A stretch of 64,000 bases of DNA from Pseudarthrobacter phenanthrenivorans Sphe3 (GTDB lineage: Bacteria; Actinomycetota; Actinomycetes; Actinomycetales; Micrococcaceae): contig NC_015145.1 of assembly GCF_000189535.1 (NCBI RefSeq), positions 3,038,001 through 3,102,000 of the forward strand, written 5' to 3'. The notes below the pieces were generated by a model. That model worked only from the letters and a program-made list of their open reading frames with translations, did not search any database and had not been told where the DNA came from. Shown piece by piece: positions 51,507 to 59,827 of this stretch. Made by a program: the position numbers and the translations under genes. Every line of letters starts with the position of its first letter. Position 1 is the first letter of the stretch.

Positions 51507-52269
51507 TTTCTACCTCTTTCTGGCCGTGGTACCAGCGCAGGATGTTCCGCTCGGCCCACTGGAAAATGAAGGACATGGCCACCCCAAGGAGGCCCAGGAC
51601 AACGATGCCGGACCACATTTCCGGAATGGCGAAGGACCGCTGGAACTGCACGATCGTGAAGCCCAGTCCCGAGGACGAGGCGAACATTTCGGAAATCACC
51701 ATGAGGATCAGCCCGAGGGACAGCGACTGGCGCACCCCCGCCATGATTTGCGGGCTTGCCGACGGCAGCACCAGGTACCGGATGCGCGCCCAGCCGCTGA
51801 TGCCGTAGGTGTGGGCGGAGTCGGAGAGCACCGGGTCCACGGCGCGGACACCTTCAATGGTGTTCAGCAGCACCGGCCAAATGCAGCCTGAGATGATGAC
51901 CGTGACTTTCATCGAATCCGTAATTCCCATGAGCAGCATCAGCACCGGAACCAGGACCGGCGGCGGGATGGCACGGAAAAACTCCAGCGTTGGCTCCAGC
52001 AGCGCCCGCAACCACCTGATGGAGCCGATCAGGACTCCACCCACCACGCCGATGACGATGGCCACTACCACTCCCACCAGAAGCCTGCCCACGCTGGGCA
52101 GGACGTCGGAGAGGAAGCGGTCCCCAAACCAGACCTCACCAAATGTCTGCACCAGGTCGGCGGGCTTGGGGACAAAGAAGTTGACCTCCCCCAGGGTGGA
52201 GGACCACCAGACCAGGACCAGGAGCACCGGGAGGCCCACGATGTAGCCGAGGTTCTTGAGCGTCCTCAT
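51496..52269 (-). CDS. ABC importer permease (TauC/SsuC-like), second
   Basis: 257 residues from ATG 52269, which overlaps the stop of the first permease by ATGA. Five or six membrane helices and the EAA-like loop GWARIRYLVLPSASPQIMAGVRQSLSLG (split) are typical of the BPD_transp_1 family. It overlaps the ATPase gene start slightly (11 bp). Confidence 0.9.
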   Translation of the reverse strand: MRTLKNLGYIVGLPVLLVLVWWSSTLGEVNFFVPKPADLVQTFGEVWFGDRFLSDVLPSVGRLLVGVVVAIVIGVVGGVLIGSIRWLRALLEPTLEFFRAIPPPVLVPVLMLLMGITDSMKVTVIISGCIWPVLLNTIEGVRAVDPVLSDSAHTYGISGWARIRYLVLPSASPQIMAGVRQSLSLGLILMVISEMFASSSGLGFTIVQFQRSFAIPEMWSGIVVLGLLGVAMSFIFQWAERNILRWYHGQKEVENAA

Positions 52270-53108
52270 ACGATCACCTCTGACCGGACCGAGGAGTGCC
52301 ACGCCAGGATCCGTTTTTCGATCTGGCGCATCAGGACGTTGATCAGGACGCCGATGAGCCCGGTGGCCAGCACCAGGGCATACATACCGGAAATGGCTCC
52401 GCCGGACTGGGCCAGGGCAATTTCCCGCCCGAGTCCCGGGGAGCCGATGACCAGTTCCGCGGTGATGGCCAGGACCAGCGCCACCGCGGCGGCGAGCCGG
52501 ACACCCGTCATGAGGTACGGCAGGGCCGTGGGAAAGACGACATACCGGATCCGCGCCATCCTGCCGAGGCCGTACGTCTTGGCAGTGTTGTTCGCCACCA
52601 TGTCCACATCGGCTACCCCGTAGAGCACCTGGATGAGGACCTGCCAGAACGAGGCGTACACGATCAGCAGCAGTGACGACTCGATCTTGACGCCGAACAG
52701 CAGCACCGCCAGCGGAATGAGCGCCACGGACGGGATGGGCCGCAGGAACTCAATGGTGGAGTTCGTGGCCTTCCTCAGGAACCCGCTGGAGCCGATGACG
52801 AAGCCGAGCAGGACGGCCGCGGCCACGGCGATCAGGAGTCCCAGGAACCACGCCTTCATGGTCTCGCCCACGGCCACCCAGAAGGCTGTCAGCCCGAAGT
52901 CGACGATCAGGGCTGCGATGACTTCAGTGGCGGGGGGAAGGAAACGTTCATCGATCAGGCCCAGCCGGGGAATGAGCTCCCAGGTGGCCAGGAAACCGAT
53001 GATCCCCAGGATTCCCAGCAGTTGCTTGGCCGTCCCCTTGCCCGCCCGCCGGCGGGACTGCTCCACCTTTGGAGCAGCCCCGCCCCCGGCCAGAGTTGCC
53101 GAACTCAC
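52266..53108 (-). CDS. ABC importer permease (TauC/SsuC-like), first
   Basis: 280 residues, GTG start at 53108 overlapping the binding-protein stop by four bases. The EAA loop MARIRYVVFPTALPYLMTGV and about six helices are visible. The N-terminus has a basic stretch (EQSRRRAGKGTAKQ). Two different permeases suggest a heterodimeric channel, unlike the homodimer of TauABC. Confidence 0.9.
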   Translation of the reverse strand: MSSATLAGGGAAPKVEQSRRRAGKGTAKQLLGILGIIGFLATWELIPRLGLIDERFLPPATEVIAALIVDFGLTAFWVAVGETMKAWFLGLLIAVAAAVLLGFVIGSSGFLRKATNSTIEFLRPIPSVALIPLAVLLFGVKIESSLLLIVYASFWQVLIQVLYGVADVDMVANNTAKTYGLGRMARIRYVVFPTALPYLMTGVRLAAAVALVLAITAELVIGSPGLGREIALAQSGGAISGMYALVLATGLIGVLINVLMRQIEKRILAWHSSVRSEVIV

Positions 53109-54091
53109 GGGAGGAGATCGTCCGCGCTCGGCGCCTTGGACAGCGTGCCGTACTTGGCCGCTGCCTCGCCGAGGGTATTGAAGGCGTCCTCGTTGAACTC
53201 AACCCGGTACCGCGGCAGGATCATCTTGGCGCGGGTTGGCTCGTCGATCTTCGTGTAGGTCCCCACAATTGCGCGGACCTCGTCCGGGTGCTCCTGGGCA
53301 TATTCAAGGGACTTATTCATGGCCCGGGTGAATTTCTCCGTCAGCTCCGCTTTGCCGGTGATCGTGTCGCCTTTGGTGAAGTAGCCTGCGATGTCCAGCT
53401 CCGGGCTCATCTCCACAAAATTCGATGACACCACCGTTCCACCCTCATCCACCGCTTTGGACAGGAACGGCTCCAGGATCCAGGCGGCGTCCACCTGCTT
53501 GTTGGCGAGGGCGGCCGGGGCGTCCGGGAAGGCAACTTCAACGAACTTCACGCCGCTGGGGTCCCCGCCGTCCTTCTCGATGACGGACTTGATGGTGGTG
53601 TCACCGATGTTGGCGAGGTTGTTCACCGAAACTGTCTTGCCCGCCAGGTCCTTCGCCGACTTGATCTCAGATCCGGCGGGAACCACTACGCCCCCGATGT
53701 CTTTGCCTTCCTCGCCGGTGGTGGAGGCACCGTTGGCCACGAATTTAAGGTCCAGCCCCTTGTCCTTGGCAACCATCACCGAGATCAGGTTGGAGAAGGC
53801 GAAGTCGAAGCTGCCGCTGACCACGCCGGGGACGATTGCCGCGCCACCGGTGGCCGTCTGGATATCCAGTTGAAGGCCTTCCTCCTTGAAGAAGCCCTGC
53901 TTGTCCCCAAGATAGATGGGCGCGCAGTCCACGATGGGGATGACTCCCACGCTGACTTTGGTGAGCCCTGCATCTCCGCCACCTGTGGCGGGTGCGCTCC
54001 CTCCTCCCGTGGAACTGGGAGAGCCGCTGCCGCAGGCCGCCAGTCCCAATACTGAGGCGGCTGCCAGAATCGAAAAGAGACGACGTGACAT
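53105..54091 (-). CDS. ABC importer substrate-binding lipoprotein (NMT1/SsuA-like)
   Basis: 328 residues from ATG 54091, chosen because AAAGGAG lies five bases upstream; the GTG six bases earlier lies too close to it. Lipoprotein signal MSRRLFSILAAASVLGLAAC (lipobox LAAC). The mature part has KVSVGVIPIVDCAPIYLGDKQG and GGAAIVPGVVSGSFDFAFSN, typical of NitT/TauT-type binding proteins. First gene of the importer operon, preceded by an SOS-box-like palindrome. Confidence 0.92.
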   Translation of the reverse strand: MSRRLFSILAAASVLGLAACGSGSPSSTGGGSAPATGGGDAGLTKVSVGVIPIVDCAPIYLGDKQGFFKEEGLQLDIQTATGGAAIVPGVVSGSFDFAFSNLISVMVAKDKGLDLKFVANGASTTGEEGKDIGGVVVPAGSEIKSAKDLAGKTVSVNNLANIGDTTIKSVIEKDGGDPSGVKFVEVAFPDAPAALANKQVDAAWILEPFLSKAVDEGGTVVSSNFVEMSPELDIAGYFTKGDTITGKAELTEKFTRAMNKSLEYAQEHPDEVRAIVGTYTKIDEPTRAKMILPRYRVEFNEDAFNTLGEAAAKYGTLSKAPSADDLLP

Positions 54092-54143
54092 GTTCACTCC
54101 TTTGTGCCCATGGCCGGGGACGGATCAGGCCCCAGGCCCTAGT

Positions 54144-54168
54144 GTTCGTCATTCGAACAAACGTTCGA
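54144..54168. promoter_or_regulatory. Overlapping inverted repeats, LexA-box-like or TetR operator
   Basis: TCGAAC-AAAC-GTTCGA (54153-54168) is a perfect 6-4-6 palindrome of the form used as SOS box in actinobacteria (TCGAAC-N4-GTTCGA). It also overlaps TGTTCG-TCATT-CGAACA (54144-54159). It lies 53-77 bp upstream of the binding-protein start. A TetR gene lies upstream, so a TetR operator is the alternative. Confidence 0.6.
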
Positions 54169-54279
54169 TCCAATTGATTCAACCATGGTAAGGCCGGAAA
54201 GCACACCAATACAGGGCCCATTGTTACAGCTATGGAATGAGCGCATAAGGCCCTGACCTTGGGTTTCGGTGCAGGCAGG

Positions 54280-54885
54280 TCAGCCGTGCCCGCCGTTTGA
54301 CGCGAGCCGGGTTTCGAGGTTGTTGAAGAACACCGTCAACATAAGTTCGAAGGCTTTGGTGGCTGCCTCCGGCTCGTTCATGACCACAAAGTCGAACTGA
54401 AGTCCGTAGAACGTGGAGGTGAAAAGCCGCGCGTCCGTATCGGCAAACTCTTCGGCGATGCCCTGCACCATGAGCCAGTCGCGGGTTTTGTGGTGAAGCA
54501 TCCGGAAGTGCTCCTGGGAGGTCCCCCGCGGCTCGGCCGCCACGATGTCCTGGGCGGTCGCCTCGAATTCCAGCCGGGTCAGGTGCCGGTTCCGCTGGGC
54601 CATCGTCCACTGCCAGGAGTCGAGGAGGAACTCCCGCCACGCGGCCCGGTCGATGTCCCGCACGTCGGTATTGCGCATCCGGTCCAGCCTGGACTCGATG
54701 GAGACCACGATGTCGTTGATCAGCTGGTCTCGGCTTCCGAAGTGGTACACGAGTACGTACGCGCTCATTCCCAGGCCATCGGCAAGGCTCCGAAAGGTGA
54801 GCTCGGCGAGCGTCTTGTCCATCAGGTAGTCCAGGATGGCGGCCAGGAGCTCGGCTTTGCGTTCGGGTCGTGTGGGGCGGGCCAT
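54280..54885 (-). CDS. TetR-family regulator
   Basis: 201 residues. The DNA-binding domain is at 5-55 (ERKAELLAAILDYLMDK ... LTFRSLADGLGMSAYVLVYHFGSRDQL). The C-terminal ligand domain is not recognised. It lies between the APC permease and the ABC importer on the same strand and may control either; the palindromes at 54144-54168 are candidate binding sites. Confidence 0.9.
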   Translation of the reverse strand: MARPTRPERKAELLAAILDYLMDKTLAELTFRSLADGLGMSAYVLVYHFGSRDQLINDIVVSIESRLDRMRNTDVRDIDRAAWREFLLDSWQWTMAQRNRHLTRLEFEATAQDIVAAEPRGTSQEHFRMLHHKTRDWLMVQGIAEEFADTDARLFTSTFYGLQFDFVVMNEPEAATKAFELMLTVFFNNLETRLASNGGHG

Positions 54886-54959
54886 TGATCCATCCTAGAA
54901 GCCGGACACGCGAATGCCCGCCCGGGGCAGGCCAGGGCGGGCATTCGGAGGGGGTGTCG

Positions 54960-56507
54960 TCAGACGCGGGTGAGTTCGTCTTCCCCTTCGCGTGACGTGT
55001 GGCCGGCTGTTCCGTTGACAGCCTTGCTGGCGTCGCCGAAACGCTCGTTGAGCCGCGAGTGGCGCTGCCCGTAGGCGAAGTAAATGGCCATGCCGATAGC
55101 CAGCCAGATGGCGAAGAAAATCCAGGTCTCCACGGCAAGGTTGGTCATCAGGTAGAGGCACAGCACGGCGGACACAACAGGCAGGACCTTGCCGAGCGGC
55201 ACCCGGAAGGCGGGCTTCAGGTCGGGGCGCTTCTTCCGGAGCACCAGGATGCCCAGGCTCACCACCACGAAGGCGGACAGCGTACCGATGTTGATCATTT
55301 CCTCGAGCAGGTCCACGTTGGTCACGCCCGCCACGATGGCGACGGCGGCGCCACAGATGACCTGGAGGCGCACCGGCGTCGAACGCTTTTCACTGGTCTT
55401 CGAAAGGGCGCGGGGAAGGAGGCCGTCGCGGCTCATGGCCAGGACCACGCGGGACAGCCCCATGAGGAGCACCATGATCACAGTGGTCAGGCCCACCAGG
55501 GAACCGAACGCGATGATCTTGGCCGCGGATGTGTCGCCCACGGCTTCAAAGGCTGTGGTGAGCGTGGGGTTCTCCGCCTCGGCCAGCTGGGTGTAGGACA
55601 CCATGCCGGTGAGCGCCAGCGACACCAGGATGTACAGCAGGGTAACCAGGGCGAGGCCGCCGAAGATGCCGCGGGGCAGGGTCTTCTGCGGATTCCTCAC
55701 TTCCTCAGCGGAAGTAGCCACCACATCGAAGCCAATGAACGCGAAGAACACCAGCGCGGCCCCGGCGAAGATGCCAAGGGTGCCGTACTGTGCCGGGGCA
55801 GCCCCGGTGAGGAAGCCGAAGAAGGACTGCTTGAGGACGTCCGCGGCGCCGGTTCCACCGGTCGGCTCGGCGGCCGGAATGAACGGGGCGTAGTTTTCGA
55901 ACTTCACGTAGGTGAAGCCCACCACGATCACAAAGAGGACGACGCCAATCTTGATCAGGGTGAAGATGTTGCCGACGCGGGCGGACAGCTTGGTTCCCAG
56001 GACCAGGAGGACGGTGAAGACGGCCACGATCAGGAACGCGCCCCAGTAAAGGTCCACCCCGCCCAGGGAGATTGCGGGCGGAACATCCGCGCCCATCAGG
56101 GCAAAGACCTTGCTGAGGTAGATGCCCCAATACTTTGCGATGACGGCGGCCGCCGTGAAGAGCTCCAGGATCAGGTTCCAGCCGATGATCCAGGCAAGGA
56201 GTTCGCCCATGGTGGCGTAAGTGAAGACGTAGGCCGAGCCTGCCACGGGGATGGCGGTGGCGAACTCCGCATAGCACATGATGGCGAGGGCGCACGTGAC
56301 GGCGGCGATCGCGAAGGACAGGGTCACGGCGGGACCGGAGAAGTTGGCGGCCGCCTTCGCACCCACGGAGAAGATGCCGGCACCGACGGCCACGGCGACG
56401 CCCATGATCATCAGGTCCCAGGTGCTGAGGGAGCGCTTGAGCTTGCGTCCGGGTTCATCGGCGTCGGCGATCGACTGCTCGATGGATTTGGTCCGGAGGA
56501 GGTTCAT
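54960..56507 (-). CDS. APC-family amino-acid permease
   Basis: 515 residues from ATG 56507 (MNLLRTKSIEQSIADADEPG), with about 12 helices. GVAVAVGAGIFSVG, YAEFATAIPVAGSAY and FAFIGFDVVATSAEEV are the typical APC-type cationic/neutral amino-acid transporter segments. The tail is soluble (SRLNERFGDAS). Substrate unknown; the TetR gene follows 74 bp downstream. Confidence 0.92.
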   Translation of the reverse strand: MNLLRTKSIEQSIADADEPGRKLKRSLSTWDLMIMGVAVAVGAGIFSVGAKAAANFSGPAVTLSFAIAAVTCALAIMCYAEFATAIPVAGSAYVFTYATMGELLAWIIGWNLILELFTAAAVIAKYWGIYLSKVFALMGADVPPAISLGGVDLYWGAFLIVAVFTVLLVLGTKLSARVGNIFTLIKIGVVLFVIVVGFTYVKFENYAPFIPAAEPTGGTGAADVLKQSFFGFLTGAAPAQYGTLGIFAGAALVFFAFIGFDVVATSAEEVRNPQKTLPRGIFGGLALVTLLYILVSLALTGMVSYTQLAEAENPTLTTAFEAVGDTSAAKIIAFGSLVGLTTVIMVLLMGLSRVVLAMSRDGLLPRALSKTSEKRSTPVRLQVICGAAVAIVAGVTNVDLLEEMINIGTLSAFVVVSLGILVLRKKRPDLKPAFRVPLGKVLPVVSAVLCLYLMTNLAVETWIFFAIWLAIGMAIYFAYGQRHSRLNERFGDASKAVNGTAGHTSREGEDELTRV

Positions 56508-56631
56508 AGGGATCACAATCCTGGTTTGTGAAGGAAACAGACCTATTAACGGTAGTGTCCATCCACTGGACGGTCCCAACCGTCCCGAATGGTGAGACGC
56601 CCTCTTTGCCGAATGTTCTTCTGCAAAAGCA

Positions 56632-56661
56632 CTTGAGGCCCTTCACATGAAGGGCCTCAAG
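56632..56661. terminator. Perfect 14-bp hairpin, terminator of the alcohol operon
   Basis: CTTGAGGCCCTTCA (56632-56645) and TGAAGGGCCTCAAG (56648-56661), loop CA. TTTT follows on both sides within a few bases, and it lies five bases after the DUF779 stop. Confidence 0.85.
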
Positions 56662-56665
56662 CGTT

Positions 56666-57088
56666 TTAGGCCAGAATCGCTGCAGACGGCCAGTCCATCA
56701 GGGCGGACCGGATCAGGAACCGTTTCCCTTCAGGCGCTTCCACGGAGAACCCACTGCCCCGTCCCGGCACCACGTCCACTGTCAGGTGGGTGTGGCTCCA
56801 GTACGCGAATTGCTCCCGGGACATCCAGAACTCCACGGGCTGGGGCTGCAATCCATCGGACAGATCGAACAGGCCCAGCAGGACGTCGGATCCGCCCGTC
56901 ATGAAATCCCCGGCGGGATAGCACATGGGCGAGGACCCGTCGCAGCATCCGCCGGACTGGTGGAACATCAGGGGACCGTGCTGCTGCCACAGCATCCGTA
57001 GCAGCTGCACTGCCGCCTCGGTGAGCGCCACCCGGGAGAAGTCCTCCCCTGGCAGCGTCACGGCGGCCTCAAGCCTGTTGGCCTGCAT
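56666..57088 (-). CDS. DUF779 protein (acetaldehyde-dehydrogenase-associated)
   Basis: 140 residues. HQSGGCCDGSSPMCYPAGDF with a cysteine cluster is the DUF779 hallmark. This family often accompanies aldehyde dehydrogenases and was annotated as acetaldehyde-dehydrogenase-associated. Its start shares one base with the alcohol dehydrogenase stop (TGATG), so the two are translationally coupled. Function unknown; a redox or maturation factor is possible. Confidence 0.9.
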   Translation of the reverse strand: MQANRLEAAVTLPGEDFSRVALTEAAVQLLRMLWQQHGPLMFHQSGGCCDGSSPMCYPAGDFMTGGSDVLLGLFDLSDGLQPQPVEFWMSREQFAYWSHTHLTVDVVPGRGSGFSVEAPEGKRFLIRSALMDWPSAAILA

Positions 57089-58110
57089 CAGAACCTCAGG
57101 ACCACGCGTCCGTCGATCTTGGCGTGCCTCATTTCATCGAGCACCGCATTGATCTCTGAAAGCTCACGGACGGACACCGTGGGATGGATCTTGCCCTGCG
57201 CGTAGAAGTCCAGGGCTTCCTCCATGTCCTGCCTGGTTCCCACAATGGAGCCGCGTACGGTCAGTCCCTTGAGCACAATCTCGAAGATCGGGGCAGGGAA
57301 GTCCCCCGGCGGCAGCCCGTTGAATACGATGGTGCCGCCACGGCGGGCCATGCCAATGGCCTGCCCGAAAGCCGAGGGGTGCACTGCCGTGACGAGCACT
57401 CCATGGCACCCTCCCGTTTCACGCTGGATGACCTCTACCGGATCCTCATGCAAAGCGTTGACCGTCAGCTCGGCGCCGTGGGATTTGGCCAGGGCAAGCT
57501 TGTCATCGGCTATGTCTACCGCCGCCACCCGGAGGCCCATGGCCACGGCGTACTGCACCGCGATGTGGCCCAGCCCGCCGATACCGGAGATGGTGACCCA
57601 CTGCCCCGGCCGGGTCTCGGTCATCTTCAGGCCCTTGTAGACGGTGACGCCGGCGCAGAGCACCGGCGCCACCTCGACGGGGTCGGATCCCGCCGGTATG
57701 CGGGCGGCGAAGCGGGTGTCCACGAGCATGTACTCGCCGAACGAACCATCCACGCTGTAGCCGCCGTTCTGCTGCGCCTCGCACAGGGTTTCCCATCCGG
57801 TGCGGCAATACTGGCAGTCCCCGCAGGCGGACCAGAGCCAGGCGTTGCCCACCAGGTCACCCAGCGCAAGGTCGGTGACCCCTTCGCCGAGGGCCACCAC
57901 TTCGCCCACGCCTTCGTGGCCGGGGATGAAGGGCGGGGAGGGCTTGACGGGCCAATCACCTTCGGCTGCGTGAAGGTCGGTGTGGCAGACGCCGGTGGTG
58001 AGGACCTTGACCAGCGCCTGTCCCGGGCCGGGAGTTGGAATCTCCAGGTCCTGGACCTGCAGGTCCCTGCCGAATTCGGTTACTACTGCTGCTTGCATTC
58101 TCGTCGTCAT
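57088..58110 (-). CDS. adhP: Zinc-dependent alcohol dehydrogenase, AdhP-like
   Basis: 340 residues. Catalytic zinc ligands are Cys in TTGVCHTDLH and the His of PGHEGVGEV; structural zinc cysteines are in CGDCQYCRTGWETLC. NAD binding by GIGGLGHIAVQYA. Oxidises primary alcohols such as ethanol to aldehydes. It lies 54 bp downstream of the aldehyde dehydrogenase gene, the next enzyme in the pathway. Confidence 0.94.
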   Translation of the reverse strand: MTTRMQAAVVTEFGRDLQVQDLEIPTPGPGQALVKVLTTGVCHTDLHAAEGDWPVKPSPPFIPGHEGVGEVVALGEGVTDLALGDLVGNAWLWSACGDCQYCRTGWETLCEAQQNGGYSVDGSFGEYMLVDTRFAARIPAGSDPVEVAPVLCAGVTVYKGLKMTETRPGQWVTISGIGGLGHIAVQYAVAMGLRVAAVDIADDKLALAKSHGAELTVNALHEDPVEVIQRETGGCHGVLVTAVHPSAFGQAIGMARRGGTIVFNGLPPGDFPAPIFEIVLKGLTVRGSIVGTRQDMEEALDFYAQGKIHPTVSVRELSEINAVLDEMRHAKIDGRVVLRF

Positions 58111-58164
58111 TGGCGAAATCCTTGCGTCGGTGTAGCGGAGATGGAACGGGTGGTTGGAAGGGGC

Positions 58165-59688
58165 CTAGAAGAAGCCCAGCTTGTTTTCGTTGTAGCTGAC
58201 CAGCAGGTTCTTGGTCTGCTGGTAGTGGTCCAGCATCATGGCGTGGTTCTCACGCCCGATGCCCGAGGACTTGTAGCCGCCGAACGCGGCGCCGGCCGGG
58301 TAGGCGTGGTAGTTGTTGACCCAGACCCTGCCGGCCTGGATTTCGCGGCCCGCGCGGTAGGCGATGTTGCCGTTGCGGGACCAGACGCCCGCGCCGAGGC
58401 CGTACAGGGTGTCGTTGGCGAGACCCATGGCGTCGCTGTAGTCGCTGAACTTCGTCACCGCGACCACGGGGCCGAAGATTTCCTCCTGGAAGATCCGCAT
58501 CTTGTTATGCCCCTCGAAGACCGTGGGCTGGACGTAGTAGCCACCGGCCAGGTCCCCGGGCAGCTCGGCGCGGGCGCCGCCGGTGAGGACCTTGGCGCCT
58601 TCCTGCTTTCCGATGTCGATGTAGGAGAGGATCTTCTCAAGCTGGTCGTTGGAGGCCTGGGCGCCCACCTGGGTTTCGGTGTCCAGCGGGTTGCCCTGGA
58701 CCATTTTCTCCACCCGGGCCACGGCGTCGGCCATGAAGGATTCGTAGATGTCCTCCTGGACCAGCGCGCGGGACGGGCAGGTGCAGACCTCGCCCTGGTT
58801 GAAGGCGAACAGCGCGAAGCCTTCCTGCGCCTTGTCGTAGAAGGCGTCGTTCTCTTGGGCCACGTCGTTGAAGAAGATGTTGGGGCTCTTGCCGCCAAGT
58901 TCCAGTGTGACCGGGATGAGGTTCTGGGACGCGTACTGGCTGATCAGCCGGCCGGTGGTGGTCTCGCCCGTGAAGGCGATCTTCCGGATCCGGGGGCTGG
59001 ACGCGAGCGGCTTGCCTGCCTCCACGCCGAAACCGTTGACCACGTTCAGGACACCTGCGGGCAGCAGGTCGCCGATCAGCTCCACCAGGACAAGGATGGA
59101 GCTCGGCGTCTGCTCGGCGGGCTTGAGCACCACGGCGTTGCCGGCGGCGAGCGCGGGTGCCAGCTTCCAGACTGCCATCAGGATGGGGAAGTTCCAGGGG
59201 ATGATCTGGCCCACCACACCCAGCGGCTCGTGGAAGTGGTAGGCAGTGGTGTCCTCGTCCAGCTGGGACAGCCGGCCCTCCTGCGCGCGGACGGCGGAGG
59301 CGAAGTAGCGGAAGTGGTCGGCTGCGAGTGGAATGTCGGCGTTGAGGGTTTCGCGGATGGGCTTGCCGTTGTCCCACGACTCGGCCACTGCGAGCATCTC
59401 CAGGTTCTCGTCGATGCGGTCCGCGATCTTGTTCAGGATCGCGGCGCGCTCGGCCACGGAGGTCCTTCCCCACGACGGGGCGATCTTATGAGCGGCGTCC
59501 AGGGCGAGCTCGATGTCCTCTGCCGTGCCGCGTGCCACCTCACAGAAGGCCTTGCCCGTGACGGGCGTGATGTTTTCGAAGTACTGGCCCTTCACCGGCG
59601 CAACCCACTCGCCGCCGATCCAGTTCTCGTAGCGGTCCTTAAAGGTAACCTTTGAGCCCTCGGTGCCGGGCTGTGCGTAAACGGTCAT
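58165..59688 (-). CDS. NAD-dependent aldehyde dehydrogenase, ExaC/acetaldehyde type
   Basis: 507 residues. Catalytic Glu263 in [10 protein letters not shown] and Cys302 in GEVCTCPSR are intact, as are the [13 protein letters not shown] and GETTTGR segments. Probable acetaldehyde oxidation to acetate. First gene of the operon with adhP and DUF779; the GAF regulator lies upstream on the same strand. Confidence 0.94.
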   Translation of the reverse strand: MTVYAQPGTEGSKVTFKDRYENWIGGEWVAPVKGQYFENITPVTGKAFCEVARGTAEDIELALDAAHKIAPSWGRTSVAERAAILNKIADRIDENLEMLAVAESWDNGKPIRETLNADIPLAADHFRYFASAVRAQEGRLSQLDEDTTAYHFHEPLGVVGQIIPWNFPILMAVWKLAPALAAGNAVVLKPAEQTPSSILVLVELIGDLLPAGVLNVVNGFGVEAGKPLASSPRIRKIAFTGETTTGRLISQYASQNLIPVTLELGGKSPNIFFNDVAQENDAFYDKAQEGFALFAFNQGEVCTCPSRALVQEDIYESFMADAVARVEKMVQGNPLDTETQVGAQASNDQLEKILSYIDIGKQEGAKVLTGGARAELPGDLAGGYYVQPTVFEGHNKMRIFQEEIFGPVVAVTKFSDYSDAMGLANDTLYGLGAGVWSRNGNIAYRAGREIQAGRVWVNNYHAYPAGAAFGGYKSSGIGRENHAMMLDHYQQTKNLLVSYNENKLGFF

Positions 59689-59827
59689 TGCTAGCTCCTT
59701 TGCTAATCCAGGCGTTTGCCGTTGGAGTCAGCGTAGGAGCGGGCAGGTTGCAGCAAGGTTGCGCCCCACCTGCCGTCAAAGCATGGAGAGGACGACGGCG
59801 GGGCCCGGCTCAGGCGCGGGCCCAGGC

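Noticed and set aside
57184..59655. Long open frame antisense to the alcohol and aldehyde dehydrogenases
   Set aside because: No recognisable protein pattern; both real enzymes on the other strand have intact catalytic motifs across the same bases.
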